From positions 48,089 to 112,088 of the forward strand of contig QKMY01000053.1 in NCBI GenBank assembly GCA_003242895.1: 64,000 nt of DNA, written 5' to 3'. The stretch comes from Candidatus Margulisiibacteriota bacterium. GTDB lineage: Bacteria; Margulisbacteria; Riflemargulisbacteria; GWF2-39-127. The translations under genes were made by a program, and so were the position numbers. Below the pieces are notes generated by a model, which saw only the letters and a program-made list of their open reading frames with translations, was not told where the DNA came from and made no database searches. Shown piece after piece: positions 14,933 through 22,478 of this stretch; the stretch's first letter is position 1, and each line of letters starts with the position of its first letter.

Positions 14933-17020
14933 CTACTTGTTTCTCATGTAGCTTTGCCATATTTTCTGATACATGGTTTCTAATGCGGTCGTGAATTGCG
15001 GACCATCTGTCAGTTGCGAAGTTTTCATTCTGTTTTGCAAGGAAACTTTATTATTCCTTACTATATGAATGTCCTCCGCCAGGGAGAGTGCCTTGGTAAT
15101 ATATTTATCAATGCTCTTTGTAATGAGCTCTTCGCAGCCTATCGATGAGAGAATGCTCGATCCTACTCTCGAGACGTGGGAATCCCCTTGTAGAGTGATG
15201 ACCGGAACTCCCATCCACAGAGCTTCGCAGGTTGTTGTCGTGCCATTGTAGGGAAAGGTATCGAGTGCTATATCGATAGAGTTGTAGAGATTAAGATGGT
15301 CATAAATATCGGGAAGTTTGTCTTCCAGGATAAGCCTGCTTTCACTGATATTATTATGTCGGAAACGGTTAAGTATTCGTTGTTGTGCAAGCGGCTGTTT
15401 CAAATTAACTGATTTTAGAAGTAATTTGGATTCCGGGGTATTCGCTAGTATTGTAGCCCAGGCATCAATAACCGTATCATTTATTTTGGCAAGGTGACTG
15501 AACGATCCAAAGGTTATTCCGGTACTTTTATTATTTGTTACAGTAGGCCTGGTTTCGAGCGGCATGTAACAGAGAAAGCATTTCAACGGACGGAGAAGTT
15601 TTTCGCTGTGTATTCCATCCGCGATTGGGCTAGGATCTGCGATGTCATCTGTGATCCGGTAGTTCATCGACGTAAGTCCCGTTGTGTCAGGATATCCGAG
15701 GTAGGTTATCTGGACCGGTGCCGGCTTGCGCGCAAATGCCTGTAATCGATTATTGTACGTGTGACCACCAAGATCAATGAGGATATCTATCTTGTCATTG
15801 ATTATAAGGTCTGATATCTGCAGATCGGATAGTCTTCGAGTGTCTCTCCAGATATCGGCATTGTTTTTTAGTATTTCGGTTATCGCGTCATTTGTCGGTG
15901 TATCAGAATAACAAATGACTGTGAAATCTTTTTTGTTATGATTGATCAAAACGGGTGCAATGAAGAAGGCTACAGAGTGGTTGCAAAAGTTAGCGGAGAC
16001 GTAGCCTATTCGTAATGTTCGAGGAGAGCTCTTATTTTCCTGCCTCCGGGAAAAACACGGTGTGGTTTTTTCGATGGAGTCTGCCCATTCTTTATGCTTA
16101 TTGTGGATTTCTTGTGGGGAATGGCTCTGCTCGTAATGAAGTGATAGGAGGTACTCTGAGTTAATGAACTGGTCCTGCCTGTCGTTACTCAAGGCTATTT
16201 CGTAATGATTACTCGCTTCTTTGTGGTACCCAAGGTTTGTTAGAATGTTTGCTAAATGATAGTGAGCAAGGGGATCCTTGTCGTTATGGAATAAGATATT
16301 TTGGAACTGGGCAATAGCTTGCTCGATGAGCCCGTGTTCTTTGTAAAGTATCCCGATGTTCAGGCTTATTTCCCGGTGACCAGGTTTGATGGCTAAGGCT
16401 TTCTGAAAAGCACTTTCGGATTCTTGGAGTTGACCAAGATCTTTTAAGATCAAACCAAGGTTGCTGTAGGCTTCATAGCCTTTGGGATTGATATCAATCG
16501 CTTTCCTGTAACACTGGATAGCTTCGCTTCTCTTGAGTGTTTCATTAAATAATAATCCAAGATTGAGAAATGCCGGATAAAGGTCCTGGTAGGTGTTGCT
16601 GCTGTCCGGTGTCATGGTGAGGATTTCTTCAAGCTGCCTGAGGGCTTCCGAAAGGTTTCCTGTTTTTTGAAGGGCTATTACGTAGTTTCTTTTTGTATCG
16701 GCATCCAGGGGGTCGATCAATAGTGCCCTCTCGTAGCAGAGAATCGCTTGGTCTACGAGGTTTTGTTTGAAATAGAGCATTCCCAGATCGTAATGCAGCA
16801 TTAATGTCGAGCTGCTTAAGGCGATAGCTTTTTTCAGTAATTCCTCGGCGTTGTCGAATCGGTCCTTTGCGATAGCGATCGCTGCCAGCAAACGAAGTGC
16901 GTCTATGTTGTCGGGATCTTTATCCAGAACTTTTGTATATAATAGTTCTGCCTGGCCCATATTGCCCTGCTGATGATAGCTGAGCGCTTTTTTGAGGGTA
17001 TCGTTGTTTATTGTATCCAT
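14933..17020 (-). CDS. TPR protein with O-GlcNAc transferase-like (SPINDLY/GT41) domain
   Basis: 695 residues. The N-terminal 300 residues are about eight tetratricopeptide repeats (for example AYSNLGLILKDLGQLQESESAFQKAL). The C-terminal 370 residues are a GT41 domain related to O-GlcNAc transferase and plant SPINDLY: LRIGYVSANFCNHSVAFF, DILIDLGGHTYNNRLQAFA, PVQITYLGYPDTTG, FGSFSHLAKIND and LDTFPYNGTTTTCEALWMGVPV. Such enzymes glycosylate proteins in the cytoplasm from a UDP- or GDP-sugar; bacterial members are often in surface-glycan clusters with unknown acceptors. It is transcribed after the phosphatase-fold gene and before the initiating transferase. Its stop lies against a 20-bp palindrome. 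Confidence 0.9.
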   Translation of the reverse strand: MDTINNDTLKKALSYHQQGNMGQAELLYTKVLDKDPDNIDALRLLAAIAIAKDRFDNAEELLKKAIALSSSTLMLHYDLGMLYFKQNLVDQAILCYERALLIDPLDADTKRNYVIALQKTGNLSEALRQLEEILTMTPDSSNTYQDLYPAFLNLGLLFNETLKRSEAIQCYRKAIDINPKGYEAYSNLGLILKDLGQLQESESAFQKALAIKPGHREISLNIGILYKEHGLIEQAIAQFQNILFHNDKDPLAHYHLANILTNLGYHKEASNHYEIALSNDRQDQFINSEYLLSLHYEQSHSPQEIHNKHKEWADSIEKTTPCFSRRQENKSSPRTLRIGYVSANFCNHSVAFFIAPVLINHNKKDFTVICYSDTPTNDAITEILKNNADIWRDTRRLSDLQISDLIINDKIDILIDLGGHTYNNRLQAFARKPAPVQITYLGYPDTTGLTSMNYRITDDIADPSPIADGIHSEKLLRPLKCFLCYMPLETRPTVTNNKSTGITFGSFSHLAKINDTVIDAWATILANTPESKLLLKSVNLKQPLAQQRILNRFRHNNISESRLILEDKLPDIYDHLNLYNSIDIALDTFPYNGTTTTCEALWMGVPVITLQGDSHVSRVGSSILSSIGCEELITKSIDKYITKALSLAEDIHIVRNNKVSLQNRMKTSQLTDGPQFTTALETMYQKIWQSYMRNK

Positions 17021-17074
17021 TACAATAAATTATATCAAATCAGATAGAAGAATTTTTTTCCAGGGCTTAACTAT

Positions 17075-18217
17075 TTAATAAAACCTGGTAACGTTAAGCA
17101 TTGCTTCAAAAATGTCGGTGATCTTGTTCATGGGGCATGGTGCTTGATGATTGGAGGAATACATTGCATAGGCGTGTTTTTGGGTCGGGTGATAGCCATG
17201 CATTCCGGCAATTCTTTTTGAACCCATATAACTTGGAATAATCGTAACTCCCTCGTTCATTAGAAATATCAAGTTGCCGAATTTGTTATCCTCGAAGTAG
17301 GCTCCGAGTTCCTTGAGCTCTAATACGGACATCGTTTTTCCTTGCGTGATGGTCGAGAGCTTGTTCCTCATGATAAGCTCGGATTTTTTGTTGAAAAACC
17401 AGAAGCGCGCCATTGTTGAATCATATATGGCTGCATAGTCTTTGCCGTACGATAGTCCCAGCTTGTTGATATCTTTCATCAAATCGTATGTTTCGGTAAT
17501 CGGTGTCATATCGTGATCGGAGAATACTGAGATTTCTACTTCGTCGTAGAGTTCTATTGCTCGTCCGTAGATCTTCGATATCCTGGTTTCGTATGCCTTG
17601 ACCTGGTTTTTGACAATATCTGAATGGCGGTCGTTCAGGTGAAGCACCGCATCGATCGCACCAAGAGAAACATATGAGAACCGGATGGTTCCTTCTTCCA
17701 GGCTTTGCATTAGCTCATCGAACTGCGTATCTTCGCTTTTATCAATTGAGTAGGAATAGTAAGGGATATTTTTCGAAATCAAATGGTCAAAAATGGTTGG
17801 TGTGGTTGTGCTGCCGGGTTGGTAGAAGTTGATTTTTTCATTGTAATCATAATATTTAAGGGTATCAAACGGGAACTGATAGAGATTAAAGTAGCCGTTT
17901 ATTTTCAGTTTCTTTTTTACCTGACGGTTAACGATGTTCCTTACTCTGTTTCTTGAAGAAAAGCAGCGCGGGATAAGTGATAAAGGCGCCAGGAACTTAA
18001 ACGGGGATGTGGAAGGCGAATAATAAAAACTTGACCAGTATCCATGTACGTTTGGCAATTGTCCGGTTAATATCGAGGGAACGCAAGCGGAAGAATATCC
18101 GAATAGGGATTCCAGTTTATATGAATGCGGTAACACTGAATTAAGGAACCCGCATTCTTGCAGCATTTCCCAGCCAAAAGCGTCAATAAAGAAAAACAGA
18201 GATATTTTTTTATTCAT
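17075..18217 (-). CDS. Alkaline phosphatase-superfamily hydrolase/transferase
   Basis: A 380-residue protein of the alkaline phosphatase/nucleotide pyrophosphatase superfamily. Metal and catalytic features: FFIDAFGWEML near the N-terminus (first Asp ligand), SSACVPSILTGQLPNVHGYW (nucleophile region), SLGAIDAVLH, VFSDHDMTP (Asp-His ligands) and GMHGYHPT near the end (His ligand). There is no classical signal peptide, although the first residues are hydrophobic, so it may be cytoplasmic. It lies between a nucleotidyltransferase-like gene and a TPR glycosyltransferase, so a phosphodiesterase or phosphotransferase step on a glycan or its carrier is plausible; the substrate is unknown. Confidence 0.8.
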   Translation of the reverse strand: MNKKISLFFFIDAFGWEMLQECGFLNSVLPHSYKLESLFGYSSACVPSILTGQLPNVHGYWSSFYYSPSTSPFKFLAPLSLIPRCFSSRNRVRNIVNRQVKKKLKINGYFNLYQFPFDTLKYYDYNEKINFYQPGSTTTPTIFDHLISKNIPYYSYSIDKSEDTQFDELMQSLEEGTIRFSYVSLGAIDAVLHLNDRHSDIVKNQVKAYETRISKIYGRAIELYDEVEISVFSDHDMTPITETYDLMKDINKLGLSYGKDYAAIYDSTMARFWFFNKKSELIMRNKLSTITQGKTMSVLELKELGAYFEDNKFGNLIFLMNEGVTIIPSYMGSKRIAGMHGYHPTQKHAYAMYSSNHQAPCPMNKITDIFEAMLNVTRFY

Positions 18218-18362
18218 TTTTTATCCTAATTTTTTTATTTGTTTTCCTTGTAACGGTCATTAAATATTCTAATTGGCATAGCTGTTTTTCAATCATATTC
18301 GTTCATTTCGCCTCAACCAGCGGAAGGAAGTGACTGTTTCTTACTCAATTTATCCCCCCGCT

Positions 18363-18435
18363 GCCTTCTCCATCGAAGACTGAGAAGGCTTATATGCTTT
18401 CCTTTAAAACCTTCTCCGCCTCTGGTGGAGAAGGT
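18363..18435. repeat. Two adjacent CTTCTCC/GGAGAAG hairpins in the 18218-18513 gap
   Basis: Two perfect stems lie 20 bases apart: GCCTTCTC (18363-18370) with GAGAAGGC (18382-18389), and ACCTTCTCC (18409-18417) with GGAGAAGGT (18427-18435). They share the CCTTCTCC arm, so they look like two copies of one dispersed palindromic unit. The rest of the 296-base gap between the phosphatase-fold gene and the nucleotidyltransferase-like gene shows no ORF or RNA I recognise. Confidence 0.65.
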
Positions 18436-18513
18436 CGCGCTTACGATAACTTTGAGAAAGGGCCTTTATCTGTTGCGCGGGATGAGGCGAATCCCAAAAC
18501 AGAGTCCCGTACC

Positions 18514-19659
18514 TCACGAATACTTAATCCAAATGTTCCAAAAAGTGTTTGTCAGTGACTTTGTATCGGCAATCGCTATTTTCGAAATATAGTTCGAATT
18601 TGTGAACATAGCCTGCTCCTTTTTAAAGAGAATAAACGGATAGACGATATAGAGCCTGTCTCGAGGATAGCAGGTGCAGATATCGATATCCTGTAACGTT
18701 TTTTTTATTCCGAATTCCCTCATGTTGATAAGCAGACTTTTTATTTTAACATGAAAGGGGACCATAGTAGAAGATAACAGGATCAGTTTTTTGTAGCTAT
18801 CCCATGATGGTATGGGTGTCTGCAAGCGTTTGCTTTCATACCACAAGACATACGATTCATAAATGTTGATTGTTTTTTTTAACCAGTCGAGGACATCGGT
18901 TGTTTTGTGAATGTCAAAGTTGACGGTGAACTTGAATTCTATAGCAGCTAAATAGGCTTTTTTTAGCTCTTCAAATAACGGAAACCCGGGATTGTCGATA
19001 TGGGAGATAGTTTCTTCTTTTACTTTGTAGCTATAATGATATTTTTTGTTTATGATCAGAAATGAGTCCCCCATGGCGAGTATGGCTTTGTTGATATACT
19101 TGATGATTATTTCTCGTTCAGAAAGTTCAAGCGTTGCATGGTCTGCGAGCTGTTGTTTGCAATAAATAAGAAGCGCACCGCGATTAAGCAGGAGCCTTGT
19201 TCCTTCAATTGCCGGCATCTGGGCATCGTTATATGGCGGCAGGTGATCGAGGATTGACTGATTGCCATGAATGATCCGGCTTTTTTGTCGCATATCATAG
19301 TTCATGAGCGTAAAGGGTAGCCTGGAAAAAGCCTTCATGGTCAGTAACGAGAGATCAACCTCTATTCCGACCAGCTTGGTTAACTTACCGGATAGGTGAA
19401 CGAGTTTTTTTTTCATTCTCGTTGTGGTGATAGGCCCTAGTGCTTTAGATATAATAAAAAAGTCATAATCATTGAACACATTTTCTTCGCCGTTATCGAT
19501 CCTCACCGTTCCTTCTCCGCGTCCATACCCACCGATCATGATTATTGCTTGTATCGTATTTTCATCGAACTCCTGGAGGATATTATTTTTTATAAGGTCC
19601 ATATGCGATTGAATGCGATTTTCCAGCTTTTGCGAGCCATTAACAGTGTATCGTTCCAT
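18514..19659 (-). CDS. Nucleotidyltransferase-like protein
   Basis: 381 residues. The N-terminal third has the minimal nucleotidyltransferase signature: IIMIGGYGRGEG (the GS loop, here with Gly-Arg) followed by NDYDFFII, whose two Asp would hold Mg2+, and a third acidic site in VEVDLSLL-like IEVDLSLL. The remaining 250 residues are helical and not recognised. A longer frame exists upstream to 19818, but ATG 19659 is preferred because it lies two bases after the stop of the upstream gene and matches where the conserved domain begins. It probably transfers a nucleotidyl or phospho group to a glycan precursor or protein; its place between a GT2 and a phosphatase-fold enzyme suggests phospho-decoration. 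Confidence 0.7.
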   Translation of the reverse strand: MERYTVNGSQKLENRIQSHMDLIKNNILQEFDENTIQAIIMIGGYGRGEGTVRIDNGEENVFNDYDFFIISKALGPITTTRMKKKLVHLSGKLTKLVGIEVDLSLLTMKAFSRLPFTLMNYDMRQKSRIIHGNQSILDHLPPYNDAQMPAIEGTRLLLNRGALLIYCKQQLADHATLELSEREIIIKYINKAILAMGDSFLIINKKYHYSYKVKEETISHIDNPGFPLFEELKKAYLAAIEFKFTVNFDIHKTTDVLDWLKKTINIYESYVLWYESKRLQTPIPSWDSYKKLILLSSTMVPFHVKIKSLLINMREFGIKKTLQDIDICTCYPRDRLYIVYPFILFKKEQAMFTNSNYISKIAIADTKSLTNTFWNIWIKYS

Positions 19660-19661
19660 AG

Positions 19662-20522
19662 TTACCGATCCTTTTTGAACTTTCTCCGGCCTTCTTTTCT
19701 TCCCTGATAAAAAGCCAGATGTTGGGTCCCGCGGAAAACGAAACTGTAAAAAATAGAAAGAATATGTCCGTGTTTCAGGCAGAAAATCATATCGCGAGCA
19801 ATATCTTTTGCCAGCCAATAGAATTCTTTAAGGAGGTGCGGTGTTTCGTTGTAGATATAGACCCGGGCAACTCCGCTCTGATAAAACTCTTTTCTGTAAA
19901 GGGCTTTGATGTTCAAGTTATGTGAATGAAAAACTTGAGAGTTATGAACATACCTTGTTTTGTACCCGAGATTAATGAGCTGGTTGGCCCAGGCGGTATC
20001 TTCCGACAGGCCTTCTTCATAGAACTTGTATTTTTCCCACACTGATTTATTGAAAGCTGCTGCTGCAAACGAGATGAAGTCTGAGGGCATCCTGGTTTGG
20101 TCCGTTTCCGGATAGGCCCTCTGGTAATCGAATCTGACCAGCTTATAGGCGTCGACGCGGGCAACTTGCCGGCTAAAAGCTATACAAACATCAGGGGCAT
20201 CAAGTTGTTTTATCAGGTTTTCCAGCCATTGTTCATCTATCGGAGTCGCATCTGAGTTGAGCAGGACGATGAGATCGCCTTTTGCAATGGACACCATGTT
20301 ATTAAGCACTTTACCTGGAACATATTCTTCCGGATTTATCTGGTGGAGGGTGCCTGGAAAAGTTTTGATTATATTGACAGTAGCATCTGTTGATCCTGAG
20401 TCAATGTTAATGAGTTCAAAGTTTTTTATAGTTTGTTTGAATAACATTGTAAGCGTGTCGTGGATGACTAAACCGTCATTTTTTGATCGCATTATGACTG
20501 ATATTGATGGTTCTTTTTTCAT
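19662..20522 (-). CDS. Glycosyltransferase family 2
   Basis: A GT-A fold inverting glycosyltransferase, 286 residues from ATG 20522. It starts SISVIMRSKNDG, the GT2 donor-binding strand, followed by ELINIDSGSTDAT, GDLIVLLNSDATP (the DxD-like metal site) and EEGLSEDTAWANQLINLGY (the ED catalytic-base region). The C-terminal helices may contact the membrane. A longer frame to 20612 begins inside the inverted repeat of the neighbouring cassette, so the internal ATG is more likely. It is the first glycan gene after the DUF559 cassette in transcription order; donor sugar unknown, rhamnosyltransferase-like by overall look. Confidence 0.87.
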   Translation of the reverse strand: MKKEPSISVIMRSKNDGLVIHDTLTMLFKQTIKNFELINIDSGSTDATVNIIKTFPGTLHQINPEEYVPGKVLNNMVSIAKGDLIVLLNSDATPIDEQWLENLIKQLDAPDVCIAFSRQVARVDAYKLVRFDYQRAYPETDQTRMPSDFISFAAAAFNKSVWEKYKFYEEGLSEDTAWANQLINLGYKTRYVHNSQVFHSHNLNIKALYRKEFYQSGVARVYIYNETPHLLKEFYWLAKDIARDMIFCLKHGHILSIFYSFVFRGTQHLAFYQGRKEGRRKFKKDR

Positions 20523-20603
20523 TATGATTCCAATTCTTTTTCGACTATTTTTCTGTAGCTTTTTCCAAGATTGTGAGTATCTTTTTAATTGATATTTTTG
20601 CTT

Positions 20604-21168
20604 AAACACCACCCAACAACTTCTCTTTGCTGCCCTGCTTTTAGCGCCCCTCCTTCAAAAGGAGGGGATTGAAGATTTATTGAGTAGCATCTTGCTTCAT
20701 AATTTTTCTTTTTCTAATGCAGCTAGCTTTTTTTTGATAATTCCTTTACACCTTAAAGGACTCTCTTCAATCCCACTGTTTTTAAACCTTAAAAAGGTAA
20801 TCCCATACTGCTTAACAATCTGTTCTCTGGCCTGATCATAGTCTCTCGCCCCATCTACATCATGGACTGATCCATCTATTTCAACAGCCAGTCTCAACTT
20901 CCTACAATAAAAGTCAATCACAAAAGCTTCCACACTATATTGTCTAACAAACCGATATCCTAATTGAGAATCGTTCCTCAATGTATTCCACATAATAGCT
21001 TCAGCCTTCGTCATATTATTTCTCAAAGACCGTCGCTTGTCCTTCTCTCCAGCCTTATTAAAAATTCTATCCATCTTAACCCCTCTTGATTCTTTCCTCT
21101 TCAATCCCCGCCTTTTGAAGGAGGGGCGGTATCGCCGTACGTTTCAACAAAGCTGGTGGGTGGTGTTT
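20604..21168. mobile_element. DUF559 cassette bounded by about 70-bp inverted repeats
   Basis: A 565-base unit inserted between two glycosyltransferase genes. The inner arms 20645-20674 and 21099-21128 are inverted copies with one mismatch in 30 bases, and each arm is itself palindromic (CCCCTCC TTC... GGAGGGG type). The outer arms 20604-20615 and 21157-21168 match exactly over 12 bases (AAACACCACCCA); the stretch between is diverged. The only gene inside is a DUF559 nuclease-like protein; no transposase is present, so mobility would need help in trans or be past. No clear target duplication is visible at the edges. Confidence 0.7.
20697..21074 (-). CDS. DUF559 endonuclease-like protein (Vsr-related fold)
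   Basis: A 125-residue DUF559 protein, restriction-endonuclease-like fold related to very-short-patch repair nucleases. Family features: LRNNMTKAEAIMWNTLRN, GYRFVRQYSVEAFVIDFYCRKLRLAVEIDG (the D...ExDG catalytic core), REQIVKQYGITFLRF and a Lys-rich tail. ATG 21074 is preferred to the TTG at 21104 because AGGGG sits just upstream and the TTG lies inside the inverted repeat. The gene is enclosed by the inverted repeats of the cassette and has no functional link to glycan genes. DUF559 genes are widespread single-gene insertions; their biological role is unclear. Confidence 0.9.
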   Translation of the reverse strand: MDRIFNKAGEKDKRRSLRNNMTKAEAIMWNTLRNDSQLGYRFVRQYSVEAFVIDFYCRKLRLAVEIDGSVHDVDGARDYDQAREQIVKQYGITFLRFKNSGIEESPLRCKGIIKKKLAALEKEKL

Positions 21169-22339
21169 TTTTTTCTTTATCGCGCATTTGGGAATTTTTT
21201 CCACCCCCAGCTACTTCCAATAGTGTGAGTATTTTTTTTGCCGCGGCTTGCCAGGTGTATCGTTTTGCTTGTTCGAGACCTTTTTCCATGAGCATGGACC
21301 TTGTAGCTTCATCGTTAATAGCTGCGATGATTTTTTCTGCTATATCGTTACAGTCCAATGGATCAAAGAGCAGTGCCGCATCTTCAACTATTTCCGGCAG
21401 GGAAGAAGTATTCGAACATGCGACGGGGATTCCTGAAGCCATTGCTTCGATAACGGGGATGCCGAATCCTTCGAACAGGGATGGGTAAATGAACAGATCT
21501 GCACCGGAGACAAAATGCGGGAGATCATTTCCTTCCACAAATCCTGGAAAAATAACGTCCTTTTCGAGGTCCATACGCTTGACCGCTTCGTATATTTTTT
21601 CATGGCCATTCCAGGGTGCGCCGACGAGGACCAGTTTCTGTTTCAGCATGCCTGATTTTTTGAGTTGGCTGAATGCTTCTATGAGCCGGACATGGTTTTT
21701 CCCGGGGTGTTCAAGCCTCGAGAGGTAGAGTATGTACCCTGGCTGTATATGATATTTTGCGTTCAGTATGCTTAATGAACCTACTTTATCACGCTTGAAA
21801 TATTTCGAGTGATCGATTCCGTTATGTACAGCAGATATTCTGTCTTCAGGAATGCCGTAAAAGGTTACGACATCGTCCTTGGAACAATGGCTTGGAGTGA
21901 CAATATGGCTGAGTCGTTTGGCGAGCATCGGCAATATTTTCTGGACATAGAACATTCTGTAAGGATCATACTTCTGTCCGATTCGGAATTGGCACAGGTC
22001 ATGAATTGTCCCGACTGTCGGTGACGTTGTACAGATTGATAATCGACGGTTTGCTGCCGGCATAAACACGACATCGAATTTGTGCTTAAGCAGGTGATAA
22101 GCAAAAACAGTCTGGTGCCACAGGATATTAACTGATGGTTTATTTGCAAAGTTGGATGTGATCACTTTTTGAAAACGGTCACCGGTAAATTGGAAAACAT
22201 GTTGATCTTCTTCGGCGAGAAATAGTGTATAAGTATTCTGCTGATCAACTTCCTCGAAGGCTTTAAGCAGATTGATCATATACTGGCTGATGCCGGATTT
22301 CCCTTTGTCGGATGCAAATAAGCTGATTCCGATGTGCAT
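21101..22339 (-). CDS. Glycosyltransferase family 4 with repeat-derived C-terminal tail
   Basis: A GT-B retaining glycosyltransferase, 412 residues from ATG 22339, which has AAGGAGA at good spacing; the longer frame to 22408 lacks this. N-terminal HIGISLFASDKGKSGISQYM, then VGTIHDLCQF, the donor domain from ILYLSRLEHPGKNHVRLI, and the EX7E motif in EGFGIPVIE followed by ASGIPVACSNTSSLPEIV. The domain proper ends near LTLLEVAGGG. The last 23 or so residues (ending TAPPSKGGD) are encoded by the inverted repeat of the DUF559 cassette, and its stop codon lies in that repeat. The original end of the gene was therefore probably replaced on insertion; the catalytic domain looks intact. Confidence 0.88.
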   Translation of the reverse strand: MHIGISLFASDKGKSGISQYMINLLKAFEEVDQQNTYTLFLAEEDQHVFQFTGDRFQKVITSNFANKPSVNILWHQTVFAYHLLKHKFDVVFMPAANRRLSICTTSPTVGTIHDLCQFRIGQKYDPYRMFYVQKILPMLAKRLSHIVTPSHCSKDDVVTFYGIPEDRISAVHNGIDHSKYFKRDKVGSLSILNAKYHIQPGYILYLSRLEHPGKNHVRLIEAFSQLKKSGMLKQKLVLVGAPWNGHEKIYEAVKRMDLEKDVIFPGFVEGNDLPHFVSGADLFIYPSLFEGFGIPVIEAMASGIPVACSNTSSLPEIVEDAALLFDPLDCNDIAEKIIAAINDEATRSMLMEKGLEQAKRYTWQAAAKKILTLLEVAGGGKNSQMRDKEKKTPPTSFVETYGDTAPPSKGGD

Positions 22340-22398
22340 GGAATGTCTCCTTATGGTATTTATTGCGATAACTTTTTTTTTACGTATGAAAACGTTCC

Positions 22399-22427
22399 GT
22401 AAGGGCATAGCGCGCTAAGCCCCTTAC
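22399..22427. repeat. Near-perfect palindrome, REP-like unit (copy 2)
   Basis: The 29 bases begin GTAAGGGCATAGCGCG and end CTAAGCCCCTTAC, forming an imperfect inverted repeat around the same CATAGCGCGCTA core as the copy at 14913. It lies in the gap between the O-antigen ligase gene and the downstream GT4 gene, both leftward, and may act as a processing or termination hairpin. Confidence 0.6.
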
Positions 22428-22478
22428 AATAATAATATCAAAAATTAGTTGATTGTGTTAGTTATGCCAGTTATTTCA

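Noticed and set aside
19660..19818. 53-residue N-terminal extension of the nucleotidyltransferase-like protein
   Set aside because: It lies inside the coding region of the upstream GT2 gene; the ATG at 19659 follows that gene's stop.
20523..20612. 30-residue N-terminal extension of the GT2 protein
   Set aside because: Its start codon lies in the inverted repeat arm and the GT2 fold begins only after the internal ATG.
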